64,000 bases of DNA, taken from Ch71 sp050945695 (GTDB lineage: Bacteria; Chloroflexota; Anaerolineae; DRVO01). Positions 35,157 to 43,925 of this stretch are shown piece after piece. The translations under genes and the position numbers were made by a program. Where the stretch lies: contig JBMNTK010000001.1 of assembly GCA_050945695.1 (NCBI GenBank), positions 13,769-77,768 of the forward strand, read 5' to 3'. The notes under the pieces were generated by a model. The model had not been told where the DNA came from. It did not search any database and worked only from the letters and a program-made list of their open reading frames with translations. Numbering within the stretch: the stretch's first letter is position 1; every line of letters begins with the position of its first letter.

Positions 35157-36020
35157 CTACATGAAGATACCGATCCGGGAGGGGTACTCGGGCATTCCCT
35201 TTACCTCGGCGCGCACCCGGAACAGCGCACCGGCGCCCTCGCCTTCGTTCTCCCGGTCCTGACCGCCGGCGGTGGTGATGTAGATGTCCTTCAGGTCGTT
35301 GCCCCCGAAGGTGAGGCTGGAAACCTTCTTGGCCGGCAGCTGGATGCGCAGATCCTCTTGCCCATCAGGCGTGTACCGTACCACGCAGCCGCCATCCCAC
35401 CGAGCTGACCAGACGTAGCCTTTGGAGTCCACCGTCATACCATCGGGCGCCCCTTCGCCCTCGGGCACGCGCACGAAGAGCTCTCGGTGGCTGATGGCGC
35501 CGCTCCCTACGTGATATTTGAAGCGGTAGATCTCCCGTTTGCCGGAGTCGGTGAAGTAGAAGTACTTCTGATCCGGGGAGAAGCCCATCCCGTTTGCCGT
35601 CTCCACGCCCTTGAGGACGAGCCGCAGCATTTCGTCCACGTCGAGCAGGTAGAGGCGGCCGGGCCCGGCCGGGCTCGACATAGTACCACAGAAGATCCGG
35701 CCCACCGGGTCGGCGATGACGTCGTTGAAGCGGCTCTCGCGCTCGGCGGGAATCTCATCCACCACTGCCCTCAACCCACCGGGCCGCATTATCTTTATGG
35801 CTCCCCGCTCCATGAAGAGCACCAGGTTCCCGTCTTCTTGGATGGTGAACCCCCCTACCACGTCACCCTGGTAGACGCACTCGTGCTGGCCGGAGGCGGG
35901 GTCGTATCGGTAGAGCTTCCCCTCGGGTATGTCGGTCCAATAGAGACGCTTTTCCCGAGGGTGCCACAGTGGGTTCTCACCACACACGCAGCGGGTGTCT
36001 GCGACGATCTCCGGTTGCAC
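35157..36020 (-). CDS. SMP-30/gluconolactonase-family lactonase
   Basis: Six-bladed beta-propeller protein of 287 residues. The family metal ligands fit Glu in CGENPLWHP (about residue 15), Asn in SRFNDVIAD, Asn in ANGMGFSPD, and Asp in GAPDGMTVDSKG. It would hydrolyse an aldonolactone. GTG start at 36020 with GGAGGT upstream. It is transcribed away from the apiose gene cluster, so it could be an alternative lactonase for the apionolactone or serve another sugar acid; this is inference. Confidence 0.88.
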   Translation of the reverse strand: MQPEIVADTRCVCGENPLWHPREKRLYWTDIPEGKLYRYDPASGQHECVYQGDVVGGFTIQEDGNLVLFMERGAIKIMRPGGLRAVVDEIPAERESRFNDVIADPVGRIFCGTMSSPAGPGRLYLLDVDEMLRLVLKGVETANGMGFSPDQKYFYFTDSGKREIYRFKYHVGSGAISHRELFVRVPEGEGAPDGMTVDSKGYVWSARWDGGCVVRYTPDGQEDLRIQLPAKKVSSLTFGGNDLKDIYITTAGGQDRENEGEGAGALFRVRAEVKGMPEYPSRIGIFM

Positions 36021-36394
36021 CGTATACCTCCTATCTTGACCTCTGCCGGCACCATGGTGAGTGCCGAGCCTATTATGCCACTGAGTCGGGGCTCCGGACA
36101 GTACGGGGATCTCACCGCAGAGATCGCGGAGACCGCAGAGAGAACCAACTTAACCCCCCGTGCCCGCGCCATTTGGCCACGGCCAAATGGCGGACTTCCC
36201 TGCCAGGGAAGGGGGAGCCGAACTCCCCTCTCCCACACGTGGGAGAGGGGTCGGGGGTGAGGGCCTGCCATTTCCTTCCTTTCCTCTGCGGGCTCTGCGG
36301 TGAAATCCCCCTAGTTGAAGCCAAGGGACGCCGGTGTTAGCATCGAGTGACTCCGCGGCCGTCTAGCGGCGGCCGTTGTCCCCCGGGGGTGTGA
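36021..36394. other. Divergent intergenic region with repeats
   Basis: About 370 bases between the SMP-30 gene and the apiose operon. It holds the CTCTGCGG-type repeat as an inverted pair (36106-36143 and 36282-36311) and a perfect hairpin GCCATTTGGCC/GGCCAAATGGC (36168-36178 and 36181-36191). Operon promoters should lie here but none is obvious. Confidence 0.55.
36168..36191. repeat. Perfect 11-bp palindrome GCCATTTGGCC/GGCCAAATGGC
   Basis: Two-base spacer. It could be an operator for the apiose genes, but it sits among dispersed repeats and may be one of them. Confidence 0.5.
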
Positions 36395-38278
36395 GTGAGC
36401 GAGCTCAATCAACTCCGCTTCGGTCAATCTCAGGCCCCGGCCGCCTGGCGGCCACTTCGAGCGGGCCCCTTGTCCCTCTACTTCGACCCCGCTTCCGGAG
36501 ACCTCCGCTACTTGCGGCTGGGAGACCGGGAGGTGCTCCGGCGGGTCTACGTGGCCGTGCGCGACCGCGAATGGGGCACCGTGCCGCCCACCGTCACCGG
36601 CATGCACGTGGAGGAGCAGGAAGACTCCTTCTCTCTGCGCTTCCTGGTGGTGCACCACCGCGACGAGATCCGCTTCGGCTGGGCAGGCGAGGTCTCCGGC
36701 GATGCGACCGGCCGCATAGTCTATAGCATGGTGGGTCAACCGCTGGCCTCCTTCCTGACCAACCGCACCGGCATCTGCGTGCTCCACCCGGCCCAGGAGT
36801 GCGCCGGCCTGCCCTGCACTGTGGAGCATACCGACGGCTCCACCGAAGAGGGGCGCTTCCCCCTCTACATCGCCCCTCATCAGCCCTTCAAGGACATCCG
36901 TCGGCTGACCTACCCCGTGGCCCCGGGCGTGAACGCCACCATCACCTTCGAGGGTGACGTGTTCGAGATGGAGGATCAGCGCAACTGGACTGACGCCTCC
37001 TTCAAGACCTACTGCACCCCCCTGGAACTGCCCTTCCCCAAGCTCCTCCGGGCCGGGGTGCAGGTGGCCCAGACGGTGACCATCACCTTGGAGGGTCAGC
37101 CTGCCCGTCCACCGGCCCGGCCGGCTCCTTCCCGTCCGCGCTGCCTCGTGGGTGATGATCCCCTCGGGATCCTGCCTGAGATCGGCCTGGGTGTGGCCCC
37201 GGGACCGGAGACGCACGGGGAGGCTCAGATCACCCACCTGGAGGCCCTGCAACCGTCCCATCTGCGTCAGGACTTGGAGCTGGACGGTGAGTGGGAGGAA
37301 GCCCTCTGGGATGCGGCCGGGCTGGCCCACGACACGGGAGCACCCTTGGAGCTGGCGCTCTACCTGGGAGCGCAGCCCCAGGAGCAGCTGGAGGCCGTGG
37401 CCCACTTGCTGCCGGAGCTGGACGTGCCGGTGAAGCGGGTGCTGGTCTACTACGACGAGGGCACCGAGTCCGCTGAGCATGAGCTGCTGCTGGCTCAGTT
37501 GGCCCAAGCTCGGCCGGAGACCCGGCTGGGTGGAGGTACCTACCGCTACTTCACCGAGCTCAACCGTACCCGGCCGGACCTGCGCTGGGCGGACTTCGTG
37601 TGCTACTCGCTCAGCCCCCAGGTCCACGCCTTCGACCATGTCTCCCTGGTGGAGACGCTGCCCATGCATGCCTGGACGGTGGCCTGTACCCGGCGGCTCT
37701 ACACCACCTTTCCCGTGGCCGTCTCCCCCGTCACCCTGACCCCGCGCCCGAAGCGCGAACCCGGTGCCACGGGCAGGGCTCGCCCAGCCGCTGACCCCCG
37801 TCAGCCTTCGCTCTTCACCGCTGCCTGGGTTGTGGGCAGCCTCAAGTACCTGGCCCAGGCTGGTGCCCGCAGCGTTACCTACTTCGAGACGGCTGGCCCG
37901 GCCGGGATAATGGACAGCGCCGAACCGGGCCGGGTCTATCCCGTCTACCACGTCCTGGCCGATGTCCTAGAGCACCCTGGGGCCCTCGTCCTGCCCACGC
38001 TGTCGGCGGATCCGCTGCGGGTCGAGTCCCTGGCCCTGCGCTGGAGCGACCGCACACGGGTGTTGGTGGCCAACCTGAGCCTCGAGCCGCTGGAGGTGGA
38101 GGTGAGCGGGCTTGGTCAGGTGGCCTGGGTGCGGCACCTAGATGAGACTACCGCTGAGCAGGCCCTGGGCGCCCCCGATGAGTTCCGGGCGGCCCCCTGG
38201 ACCGAGCAGTCCACCCATGAGCGGACCCTGGTAGTGGCGCTGCCTGCCTGTGGGGTAGTGACCATTGATACCTGGTAG
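36395..38278 (+). CDS. apnL: D-apionate lactonase
   Basis: Protein of 627 residues resembling ApnL, which hydrolyses D-apionolactone to D-apionate. Family-like stretches include LRYLRLGDREVLRRVYVAV and REWGTVPPTV near the N-terminus, then FEGDVFEMEDQRNWTDASFK (about residues 188-207). A TIM-barrel-like middle and a beta-rich C-terminal part follow. No signal peptide, so the lactone is opened in the cytoplasm. GTG start at 36395 behind a weak GGGGTGTGA. First of four genes that together match the D-apiose route. The name rests on remembered family patterns and gene context. Confidence 0.8.
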   Translation: MSELNQLRFGQSQAPAAWRPLRAGPLSLYFDPASGDLRYLRLGDREVLRRVYVAVRDREWGTVPPTVTGMHVEEQEDSFSLRFLVVHHRDEIRFGWAGEVSGDATGRIVYSMVGQPLASFLTNRTGICVLHPAQECAGLPCTVEHTDGSTEEGRFPLYIAPHQPFKDIRRLTYPVAPGVNATITFEGDVFEMEDQRNWTDASFKTYCTPLELPFPKLLRAGVQVAQTVTITLEGQPARPPARPAPSRPRCLVGDDPLGILPEIGLGVAPGPETHGEAQITHLEALQPSHLRQDLELDGEWEEALWDAAGLAHDTGAPLELALYLGAQPQEQLEAVAHLLPELDVPVKRVLVYYDEGTESAEHELLLAQLAQARPETRLGGGTYRYFTELNRTRPDLRWADFVCYSLSPQVHAFDHVSLVETLPMHAWTVACTRRLYTTFPVAVSPVTLTPRPKREPGATGRARPAADPRQPSLFTAAWVVGSLKYLAQAGARSVTYFETAGPAGIMDSAEPGRVYPVYHVLADVLEHPGALVLPTLSADPLRVESLALRWSDRTRVLVANLSLEPLEVEVSGLGQVAWVRHLDETTAEQALGAPDEFRAAPWTEQSTHERTLVVALPACGVVTIDTW

Positions 38279-38302
38279 CCGCGCCAGAGGAGAAGACCTC
38301 GG

Positions 38303-39322
38303 ATGAAGGAGTTGCGCTTTGCCGTCTTTGGAGCCGGGTTCTGGGCCCCATACCAGCTGGCCGCCTGGAGGGAGCTGAAGGGCGTCCGCTGTGTCGCCAT
38401 CTACAACCGGACCTGGGAGCGGGCCGATGTGCTGGCGCGCCGGGCCGGCATCCCCGCCGTCTACGACGACCCCGAGGCGCTCCTGCGCAACGAGCAGCCC
38501 GACTTCGTGGACATCATCACCAGTGTCGAGTCCCATGCACCCCTCGTCCGCCTGGCCGCCCAGTACGGAATCCCGGTCATATGCCAGAAGCCCCTGGCCA
38601 CGAGCCTGGCCGAGGCGGAGGAGATGGTGGAGGTGTGCCGGCAGGCAGGTGTCCCCCTGTTCGTGCACGAGAACTGGCGCTGGCAGACCCCGCTGCGGCA
38701 GCTTCGGCGCGAGCTGGCTAAGGGCGACATCGGCCGGCCCTTCCGCGCTCGGATCGAGTTCAACTCCAGCTTCCCCGTCTTCGACAATCAGCCCGCCCTC
38801 AAGGAGCTCAGGCAGTTCATCCTGACCGACATGGGCAGCCATATCCTGGACGTGGGACGCTTCCTTATGGGGGAGGTGGACCGGCTCTACTGTCAGGTAC
38901 ACCGGGTGCGCCCCGACATTGCCGGGGAAGACGTGGCCACGGTCATGATGCACACCCGCGCCGGAGCCACCCTCACCTGCGAGCTCAGCTACGCCAGCCG
39001 TACGGAGAAGGAGCGCTTTCCCGAGACGTTCGTGCTCATCGAGGGCGAGCATGGCTCCCTCGAGCTGGCCCCCGACTACTGGATCCGCCTCACCACCGCC
39101 CAAGGCGTGACTGCCCGCCGCTGGCCGCCACCGGTCTACGAGTGGGCAGACCCCGCCTATGCCCTGGTCCACTCTAGCATCGTGGCCTGCAACGCCGACA
39201 TCCTCAGAGCCCTACGCGGGGAAGGCCAGGCTGAGACCACCGGTGAGGACAACCTGCGGACGGTGCGGCTGGTCTTCGCCGCCTATGAGTCTGCCGAGAC
39301 CGGACGCGCTGTGGACCTGTAA
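38303..39322 (+). CDS. apsD: D-apiose dehydrogenase (Gfo/Idh/MocA family)
   Basis: Protein of 339 residues. N-terminal Rossmann motif FAVFGAGFWAPYQ (about residues 5-17), the EKP-type motif as CQKPLATSLAEAE, ENWRWQTP, the catalytic region FILTDMGSHILDVGRFLMGE, and SYASRTEKERFPETF. These match ApsD, which oxidises D-apiose to D-apionolactone with NAD(P). The ATG is preceded by AGAGGAG at rather long spacing, 24 bases after the lactonase stop. Confidence 0.82.
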   Translation: MKELRFAVFGAGFWAPYQLAAWRELKGVRCVAIYNRTWERADVLARRAGIPAVYDDPEALLRNEQPDFVDIITSVESHAPLVRLAAQYGIPVICQKPLATSLAEAEEMVEVCRQAGVPLFVHENWRWQTPLRQLRRELAKGDIGRPFRARIEFNSSFPVFDNQPALKELRQFILTDMGSHILDVGRFLMGEVDRLYCQVHRVRPDIAGEDVATVMMHTRAGATLTCELSYASRTEKERFPETFVLIEGEHGSLELAPDYWIRLTTAQGVTARRWPPPVYEWADPAYALVHSSIVACNADILRALRGEGQAETTGEDNLRTVRLVFAAYESAETGRAVDL

Positions 39323-39431
39323 CGCCCTCCCCGACTATCGGCCCCCTCAGGGGAGGAGTGGGGGGAGAGGGCTCTCTGCTCCCCTACCTTGGCCGGGGAG
39401 TGGCTGGAGGGAGAGGTTCCAAGGAGGACAT

Positions 39432-40298
39432 ATGACAACCGTGGCCCTATTCGGTGCTGGCGGCAAGATGGGATGCCGCATCACCGACAACCTCATGCAC
39501 CACCCGGACTACCACATGCTCTACATCGAGCCCGGGGGAGGCGGCCAGGAGCGCCTCCGGCAGCGGGGGCTCACCGTCACCCCCTATGCTGAGGCGGTCC
39601 CCACGGCCGAAGTCATCGTGTTGGCGGTGCCCGACAATCTAGTGGGATACGTGGCCTCCGAGCAGGCTGTGCCCTTGGCCCGGCCGGGCACGCTGGTGGT
39701 GTGCCTGGATCCGGCGGCGCCTCAGGCAGGGGTGCTGCCCGATCGCCCCGACATCGCCTACTTCGTCACTCACCCCTGTCACCCTTCGGTATTCGTGCGC
39801 TCCGATGACCCTAAGGCGCTCGACGATTACTTCGGCGGGGTGAGTGCCCCTCAGCACATCGTCTGCGCCCTCATGCAGGGGGCCGAGGCCGACTACGCCC
39901 GAGGCGAGGCCCTGGCCCGCGACATGTTCGCACCGGTGCTCAACGCCTACCGGGTGACGGTGGAGCAGATGGCGCTGCTGGAGCCGGCCATGTCGGAGAC
40001 GGTGGCCGCTACCTGCCTGACCGTGGTGCGCGAGGCCCTGGACGAGGTCGTGCGAAGGGGGGTGCCCCCGGAAGCCGCCCGCGAGTTCCTCCTCGGCCAC
40101 ATCCGCATCAACCTGGCCATGTTCTTCGGCGTCATAGACACGCCCCTCTCCGATGGGGCCAAGCTGGCCGTGGCCCGGGCCAAGAAGCTGCTGTTCCAGC
40201 CCGACTGGAAGGAGCGCGTCTTCGCTCCCGAGGCGGTAGAGGAGAGCATCCGGGCCATCACCCAGGCCGAGTCCGCCGGCAGGACAGGCCAGGGATGA
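39432..40298 (+). CDS. apnO: D-apionate oxidoisomerase
   Basis: Protein of 288 residues. N-terminal dinucleotide motif VALFGAGGKMGCRITDNL, then YIEPGGGGQERL, AEVIVLAVPDNLVG, YFVTHPCHPSVF, and a C-terminal all-helical 6PGDH-type domain (EPAMSETVAATCL, EFLLGHIRINLAMFFG). This matches ApnO, which oxidises and rearranges D-apionate to 3-oxo-isoapionate. ATG 39432 follows AAGGAGG and is clearly the start; the frame opens earlier at 39159 inside apsD. Its end overlaps oiaC by four bases. Confidence 0.82.
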   Translation: MTTVALFGAGGKMGCRITDNLMHHPDYHMLYIEPGGGGQERLRQRGLTVTPYAEAVPTAEVIVLAVPDNLVGYVASEQAVPLARPGTLVVCLDPAAPQAGVLPDRPDIAYFVTHPCHPSVFVRSDDPKALDDYFGGVSAPQHIVCALMQGAEADYARGEALARDMFAPVLNAYRVTVEQMALLEPAMSETVAATCLTVVREALDEVVRRGVPPEAAREFLLGHIRINLAMFFGVIDTPLSDGAKLAVARAKKLLFQPDWKERVFAPEAVEESIRAITQAESAGRTGQG

Positions 40299-41107
40299 AG
40301 CTGGGCATCAGCTCGTACACCTACCCCTGGGCCATCGGCGTGCCCGGCTACCCGCCGGAGCGCCCCATGTCGGCACTGGGCCTCCTGGACCGTGCCCGCG
40401 ATGTGGGCGTGGAAGTGGTCCAGATTTGCGAGAACCTGCCGCTGGACCGTCTGGCGCCGGCAGAGCTGGAGGCGCTGGCCGAGCGCGCCCGTGAGCTGGG
40501 CATCAGCCTGGAGGTGGGCACGCGGGGCGTCCGGCCCCAGCACCTGCTCCGCTACCTCGACCTGGCCCGCCAGTTGGGCTCGCCCATCCTCCGCACCGTC
40601 ACCGACACGGCCGACTGGCAGCCGACGGATGAGGAGTTGGTCGACGCCCTGCGGGAGGTGGCACCGGAGTTCGAGACCGCCCGGATATCGCTGGCCGTGG
40701 AGAACCATGGCCGCCACCCGTCGGCCCGCCTGGTGGGCCTGCTGGAGCAGGTAGGTAGCCCTTGGGTCGGGATTTGCCTGGACACCACCAACTCCTTGGG
40801 GGTACCGGAGCGCCCGGAGGAGACGGTGGAGGTCCTGGCACCCTGGACGGTGAACCTCCACGTCAAGGACTACACCATCCGCCGTCTGGACCACCAGTTC
40901 GGCTATGTCATCACCGGCTGCCCCGCGGGAACGGGGATGCTCGACATCCCGGGTGTCCTGCGCCGGGTCCGCGAGGCCGGCAAGGACGTCAACGTCATCA
41001 TCGAGCTGTGGACCCCGCCCGAACCCAGCCTGACCGACACCATCGCCAAGCAGGAGCGGTGGGCGGAAGATAGCTTGGCCTACCTGCGCACGCTAGTGCC
41101 GCGCTAG
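40295..41107 (+). CDS. oiaC: 3-oxo-isoapionate decarboxylase (TIM-barrel)
   Basis: Protein of 270 residues of the xylose-isomerase-like TIM-barrel/AP-endonuclease-2 superfamily: LGISSYTYPWAIGVPG at the N-terminus, VVQICENLPLD, LAVENHGRHPS (metal Glu), GICLDTTNSLG (Asp), VNLHVKDYTIRR (His) and IELWTPPEP (Glu). In this gene order it fits OiaC, which decarboxylates 3-oxo-isoapionate to L-erythrulose. ATGA overlap with apnO shows translational coupling. A terminator follows. Confidence 0.78.
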   Translation: MKLGISSYTYPWAIGVPGYPPERPMSALGLLDRARDVGVEVVQICENLPLDRLAPAELEALAERARELGISLEVGTRGVRPQHLLRYLDLARQLGSPILRTVTDTADWQPTDEELVDALREVAPEFETARISLAVENHGRHPSARLVGLLEQVGSPWVGICLDTTNSLGVPERPEETVEVLAPWTVNLHVKDYTIRRLDHQFGYVITGCPAGTGMLDIPGVLRRVREAGKDVNVIIELWTPPEPSLTDTIAKQERWAEDSLAYLRTLVPR

Positions 41108-41145
41108 CCCCTCTCGTCTGTCCCTCCCCACCAGTCGTTCGCGCC

Positions 41146-41172
41146 CGCGCCCGGATCGGGCGCGCTTTTCTT
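41146..41172 (+). terminator. Intrinsic terminator of the apiose operon
   Basis: GC-rich 8-bp stem CGCGCCCG (41146-41153) with CGGGCGCG (41157-41164), loop GAT, followed by CTTTTCTT. Confidence 0.85.
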
Positions 41173-41380
41173 GAGCCAGACTCGGGGGCGACCGTGCCTG
41201 ATCCAATAAGAAGAGGCTTGAGAAAGGCCTGACCACAGACTTCGGCTGAACAGGTCAGTCAGCAGCCATGATAATCCGTTCACGGTCAGTCAAGTTAGCA
41301 GACGGGGGCGCATGAGCCGGGTGCACCACGAGACGGCATACGCCCATTCACAAGCTGCACGGCAGCTAATGAGGCGGGTC
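41173..41380. other. Intergenic region, nothing found
   Basis: About 210 bases between the apiose terminator and the FG-GAP remnant. CAGGTCAGTCAGCAG and CACGGTCAGTCAAG share a GGTCAGTCA direct repeat (near 41249 and 41284), possibly a regulator site. Confidence 0.3.
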
Positions 41381-42845
41381 ATGAAGCCATCCGCGTACTC
41401 CAGACAACGGAGTCTCGTTTTCCGCCTCTACACCTAGCCGTGGCTCTGGCACTGGCGTGTCCGGTTCTAGCAGCCCCTGCGACAGCCGCCGCCCAGGAAC
41501 CGGGCACGACCAATCCGGCGGCCCGCTTCAGCGAGTGGCCCGACGACGAGTTGTTCGTGGCGCCACCGCCTCAGGTCACCACCACGCAGCGCCTGAGCAC
41601 CTTCGCTCCCAGCAGCGACTTGAGACAGCAGACCGAGCTCGACTACATCGAGCAGGCGGGCGCCAACGCCCATGACGCCATCGCAGCCGCCGCCGGTCGC
41701 TTCCTGACGCCTGGCCGCGACTCGGTGCTCCTCGCCTATCGGTATCTCTCCACCTACGTGGGACTATCATTCTTCCGCCCCCAGACCGCTAGTCCCATCG
41801 CCAAACTGCCCAACCTGTCCGCCCGTGTCACCGGTGGCACCGACTTCTTCGACCTCGCCGCCGGCGACGTGGACGGTCAGCCCGTGCTGGACGGTGAGTA
41901 CCGCGACGAAGCGGTGGTCGCCTGGGCCGAGACCGACCCGTCCGGGAAGCTGCCCATCTCCGTGGCCGTGCTCGCCTTCGACGCAGCGACCGAGACGTCG
42001 CCAGCCCCCACAGTGACGACGACCGCACTCGCTTCCGGGAGGCTCGACGCCGCCAGCATCGCGGCCGGCACCATCAGACCCATCGCCAACGCCCTATCCC
42101 TCGCCCTGGGAGACTTCAACGGCGACGGCGCGAAGGAGATCGCCCTCGCCTACCTTACCAGCCCCACGGCGCTGGCCGTGGACATCTTCAAGTACAGCGC
42201 CACGGAGGTGAATCACACCGTCCAGCGCTCTCTGACCCGGGTGGGCAGCACCACTGTCACCCTTCGGCAGCGGGCAAAGCTGGAACGAGAGCCTCTCCTT
42301 GGCGGCAGGCGACTTCGACGGGGACATTCCCACCGGCCGAGACGAACTTGCCCTGGCTACCTCCGAGCGCTCTATCTCAGGGAGCACGCACTGCCAGAAC
42401 CTGCGCCTCCGCCTCTTCAGAACCATCTGCTCGGATGGCGCCGACTGCGAATCCTCTCCCGCCATAACCATCCAGCAAGCGCCAGCTGTCACTGATATCG
42501 GCGTTGCTCTCGAGGACAACGGGGCCGGCATTGCTCGCAGGGTGCAGATCGTGGCTGGCCTGTTCGTCACCGATCCGCAGAGCATGAGCCACCGCCAGAT
42601 CGCGGCCGCCTACGCCGATCCTAACGGCAGCGGGCGCGTCGGGTGCTTACGTCTGGTACAGGTGGACGGGAACCTGGGTGTCACCCTGGGCGCGGCCGTC
42701 ACTACGACTGCCGTCAATGAGGAGCTCTTCTGGCTCGCGGCGGGCGCCTTCCAGGGCGGCCGCTCGAGCACCGACCCGGAGCGGTTACGGTTGACAGGCC
42801 GCCGCCGGACGCGCATAGTCCGACACATTCGTCGTCAGGCTGGGC
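41381..42845 (+). pseudogene. Secreted FG-GAP/VCBS-like beta-propeller protein, broken by two frameshifts
   Basis: An ATG at 41381 (behind GAGGCGGG) opens a basic signal-peptide n-region, MKPSAYSRQRSLVFRLYT, that stops at once; the hydrophobic core and AAPATAAAQ cleavage region continue in another frame from about 41431. That frame carries FG-GAP-like units (DLAAGDVDGQP, LALGDFNGDGAKEIALAY) to about 42280. The next unit (LAAGDFDGDIPTGRDELALA) is back in the first frame from about 42290. The coding then loses its propeller character near 42760 and runs without a stop into the epimerase gene. Two compensating shifts and a missing C-terminus suggest a decaying gene; assembly errors are the alternative. 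Confidence 0.7.
42791..42819 (+). promoter_or_regulatory. Candidate promoter of the epimerase gene
   Basis: TTGACA (42791-42796), 17-bp spacer, CATAGT (42814-42819); about 50 bases before the ATG at 42869. It lies inside the degraded end of the propeller remnant. Confidence 0.55.
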
Positions 42846-42868
42846 GACACAACAAGCGAGGTTCGCAC

Positions 42869-43780
42869 ATGGCTAAGGTACTGGTGATCGGGGGCAGCGG
42901 GTTCGTCAGCGGCACGGTGGCCCGGGCAGCGGTGGCGGCGGGCCACCAGACCTGGGTGGTCACCCGGGGTCAAAGGGAAGTCCCGGCTGGGGTGACGGCG
43001 CTTGTGGCCGACCGCAAGGACAGGCCCGCCTTTGCGGAGACGATCGCGTCGGCCGGCACGGACTGGGACGTGGTGTACGACTGCATCGGCTATTTCGCCG
43101 ACGATGCCCGCCAGGACGTCGAGCTCTTCCGCGACCGTACGCCCCACCTCGGGTTCATCTCCACCGACTTCGTCTACGACCCGCCCCACCGCAAGGTGCC
43201 GCAGCCCGAGGATACTGAGTACTACCTCACCGACGACAGTTACGGGGCCAACAAGCGGCGCTGTGAGCTGGAGCTGATCAACGGCGACACCGGTGACATG
43301 AAGTGGACCATCATCCGTCCCTGCCACATCTACGGCCCGGGGTCGGAGCTAGGGTGCCTCCCCAAGCACGGCCGCGACCCGCAGCTGCTGCGGCGCATCC
43401 GTGAGGGCGAGCCCCTGGAGCTGGTGGGAGCGGGCTATTTCCTGCAGCAGCCCATATTCGTCCGCGACCTGGCGGCGTTCTTCCTCAGCATCATGGGGAA
43501 CGCCAATTCCTACGGCCAGATCTACAACATGTACGGGCCCGATATCATTCAGTCCCGGGACTACTACGAGATGGTCGCCGAGGTGCTGGGCACCCGAGCC
43601 AAGATCGCCGAGTTGCCGGTGGACCGCTACCGCGAGGAGCACCCGGAGCACGTTTCCTTCCTGTGTCACCGGGTTGCCACCCTGGACAAGATGCGCGCCC
43701 ACGGCCTGGCCGTGCCCTCCACTCCCTTCGCGGAGGGCATCGTAGAGCATACCAAGGACAGGATCGCCGCCGGGAGGTGA
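42869..43780 (+). CDS. NAD-dependent epimerase/dehydratase family protein
   Basis: Extended SDR protein of 303 residues. Nucleotide motif VLVIGGSGFVSGTVARAA at the N-terminus, DVVYDCIGYFADDA, a catalytic Tyr/Lys pair in SYGANKRRCELEL (YxxxK) and IIRPCHIYGPGSEL. Probably acts on a nucleotide sugar. ATG 42869 has GCGAGG upstream. The open frame extends upstream into the propeller remnant without a stop, but homology and the ribosome site place the start here. Confidence 0.9.
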   Translation: MAKVLVIGGSGFVSGTVARAAVAAGHQTWVVTRGQREVPAGVTALVADRKDRPAFAETIASAGTDWDVVYDCIGYFADDARQDVELFRDRTPHLGFISTDFVYDPPHRKVPQPEDTEYYLTDDSYGANKRRCELELINGDTGDMKWTIIRPCHIYGPGSELGCLPKHGRDPQLLRRIREGEPLELVGAGYFLQQPIFVRDLAAFFLSIMGNANSYGQIYNMYGPDIIQSRDYYEMVAEVLGTRAKIAELPVDRYREEHPEHVSFLCHRVATLDKMRAHGLAVPSTPFAEGIVEHTKDRIAAGR

Positions 43781-43807
43781 CCTGAGCAGGCACCGAATGA
43801 GGCAATC

Positions 43808-43925
43808 GGTGTGGGGCGGTGCGACGGGCTTCAGCCCGGAGCCCCGCCCTCTGCCTTTCGTAAAGGTACCTGCGGGGTGGGGCGTCGCCGGGGGGTTCAG
43901 CCCCCGGCGATGTCCTTGCCCCTAC
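43808..43925. repeat. Palindromic repeat cluster
   Basis: Contains GGGCTTCAGCCC, a CGCCGGGGG/CCCCCGGCG hairpin, and a terminal GCCCCTACA. Modules match those at 28.9-29.2 kb and 59.9-60.1 kb in a different arrangement. Confidence 0.65.

Noticed and set aside
36311..37951. Minus-strand frame of 546 residues opposite apnL
   Set aside because: Antisense shadow of a strongly supported gene.
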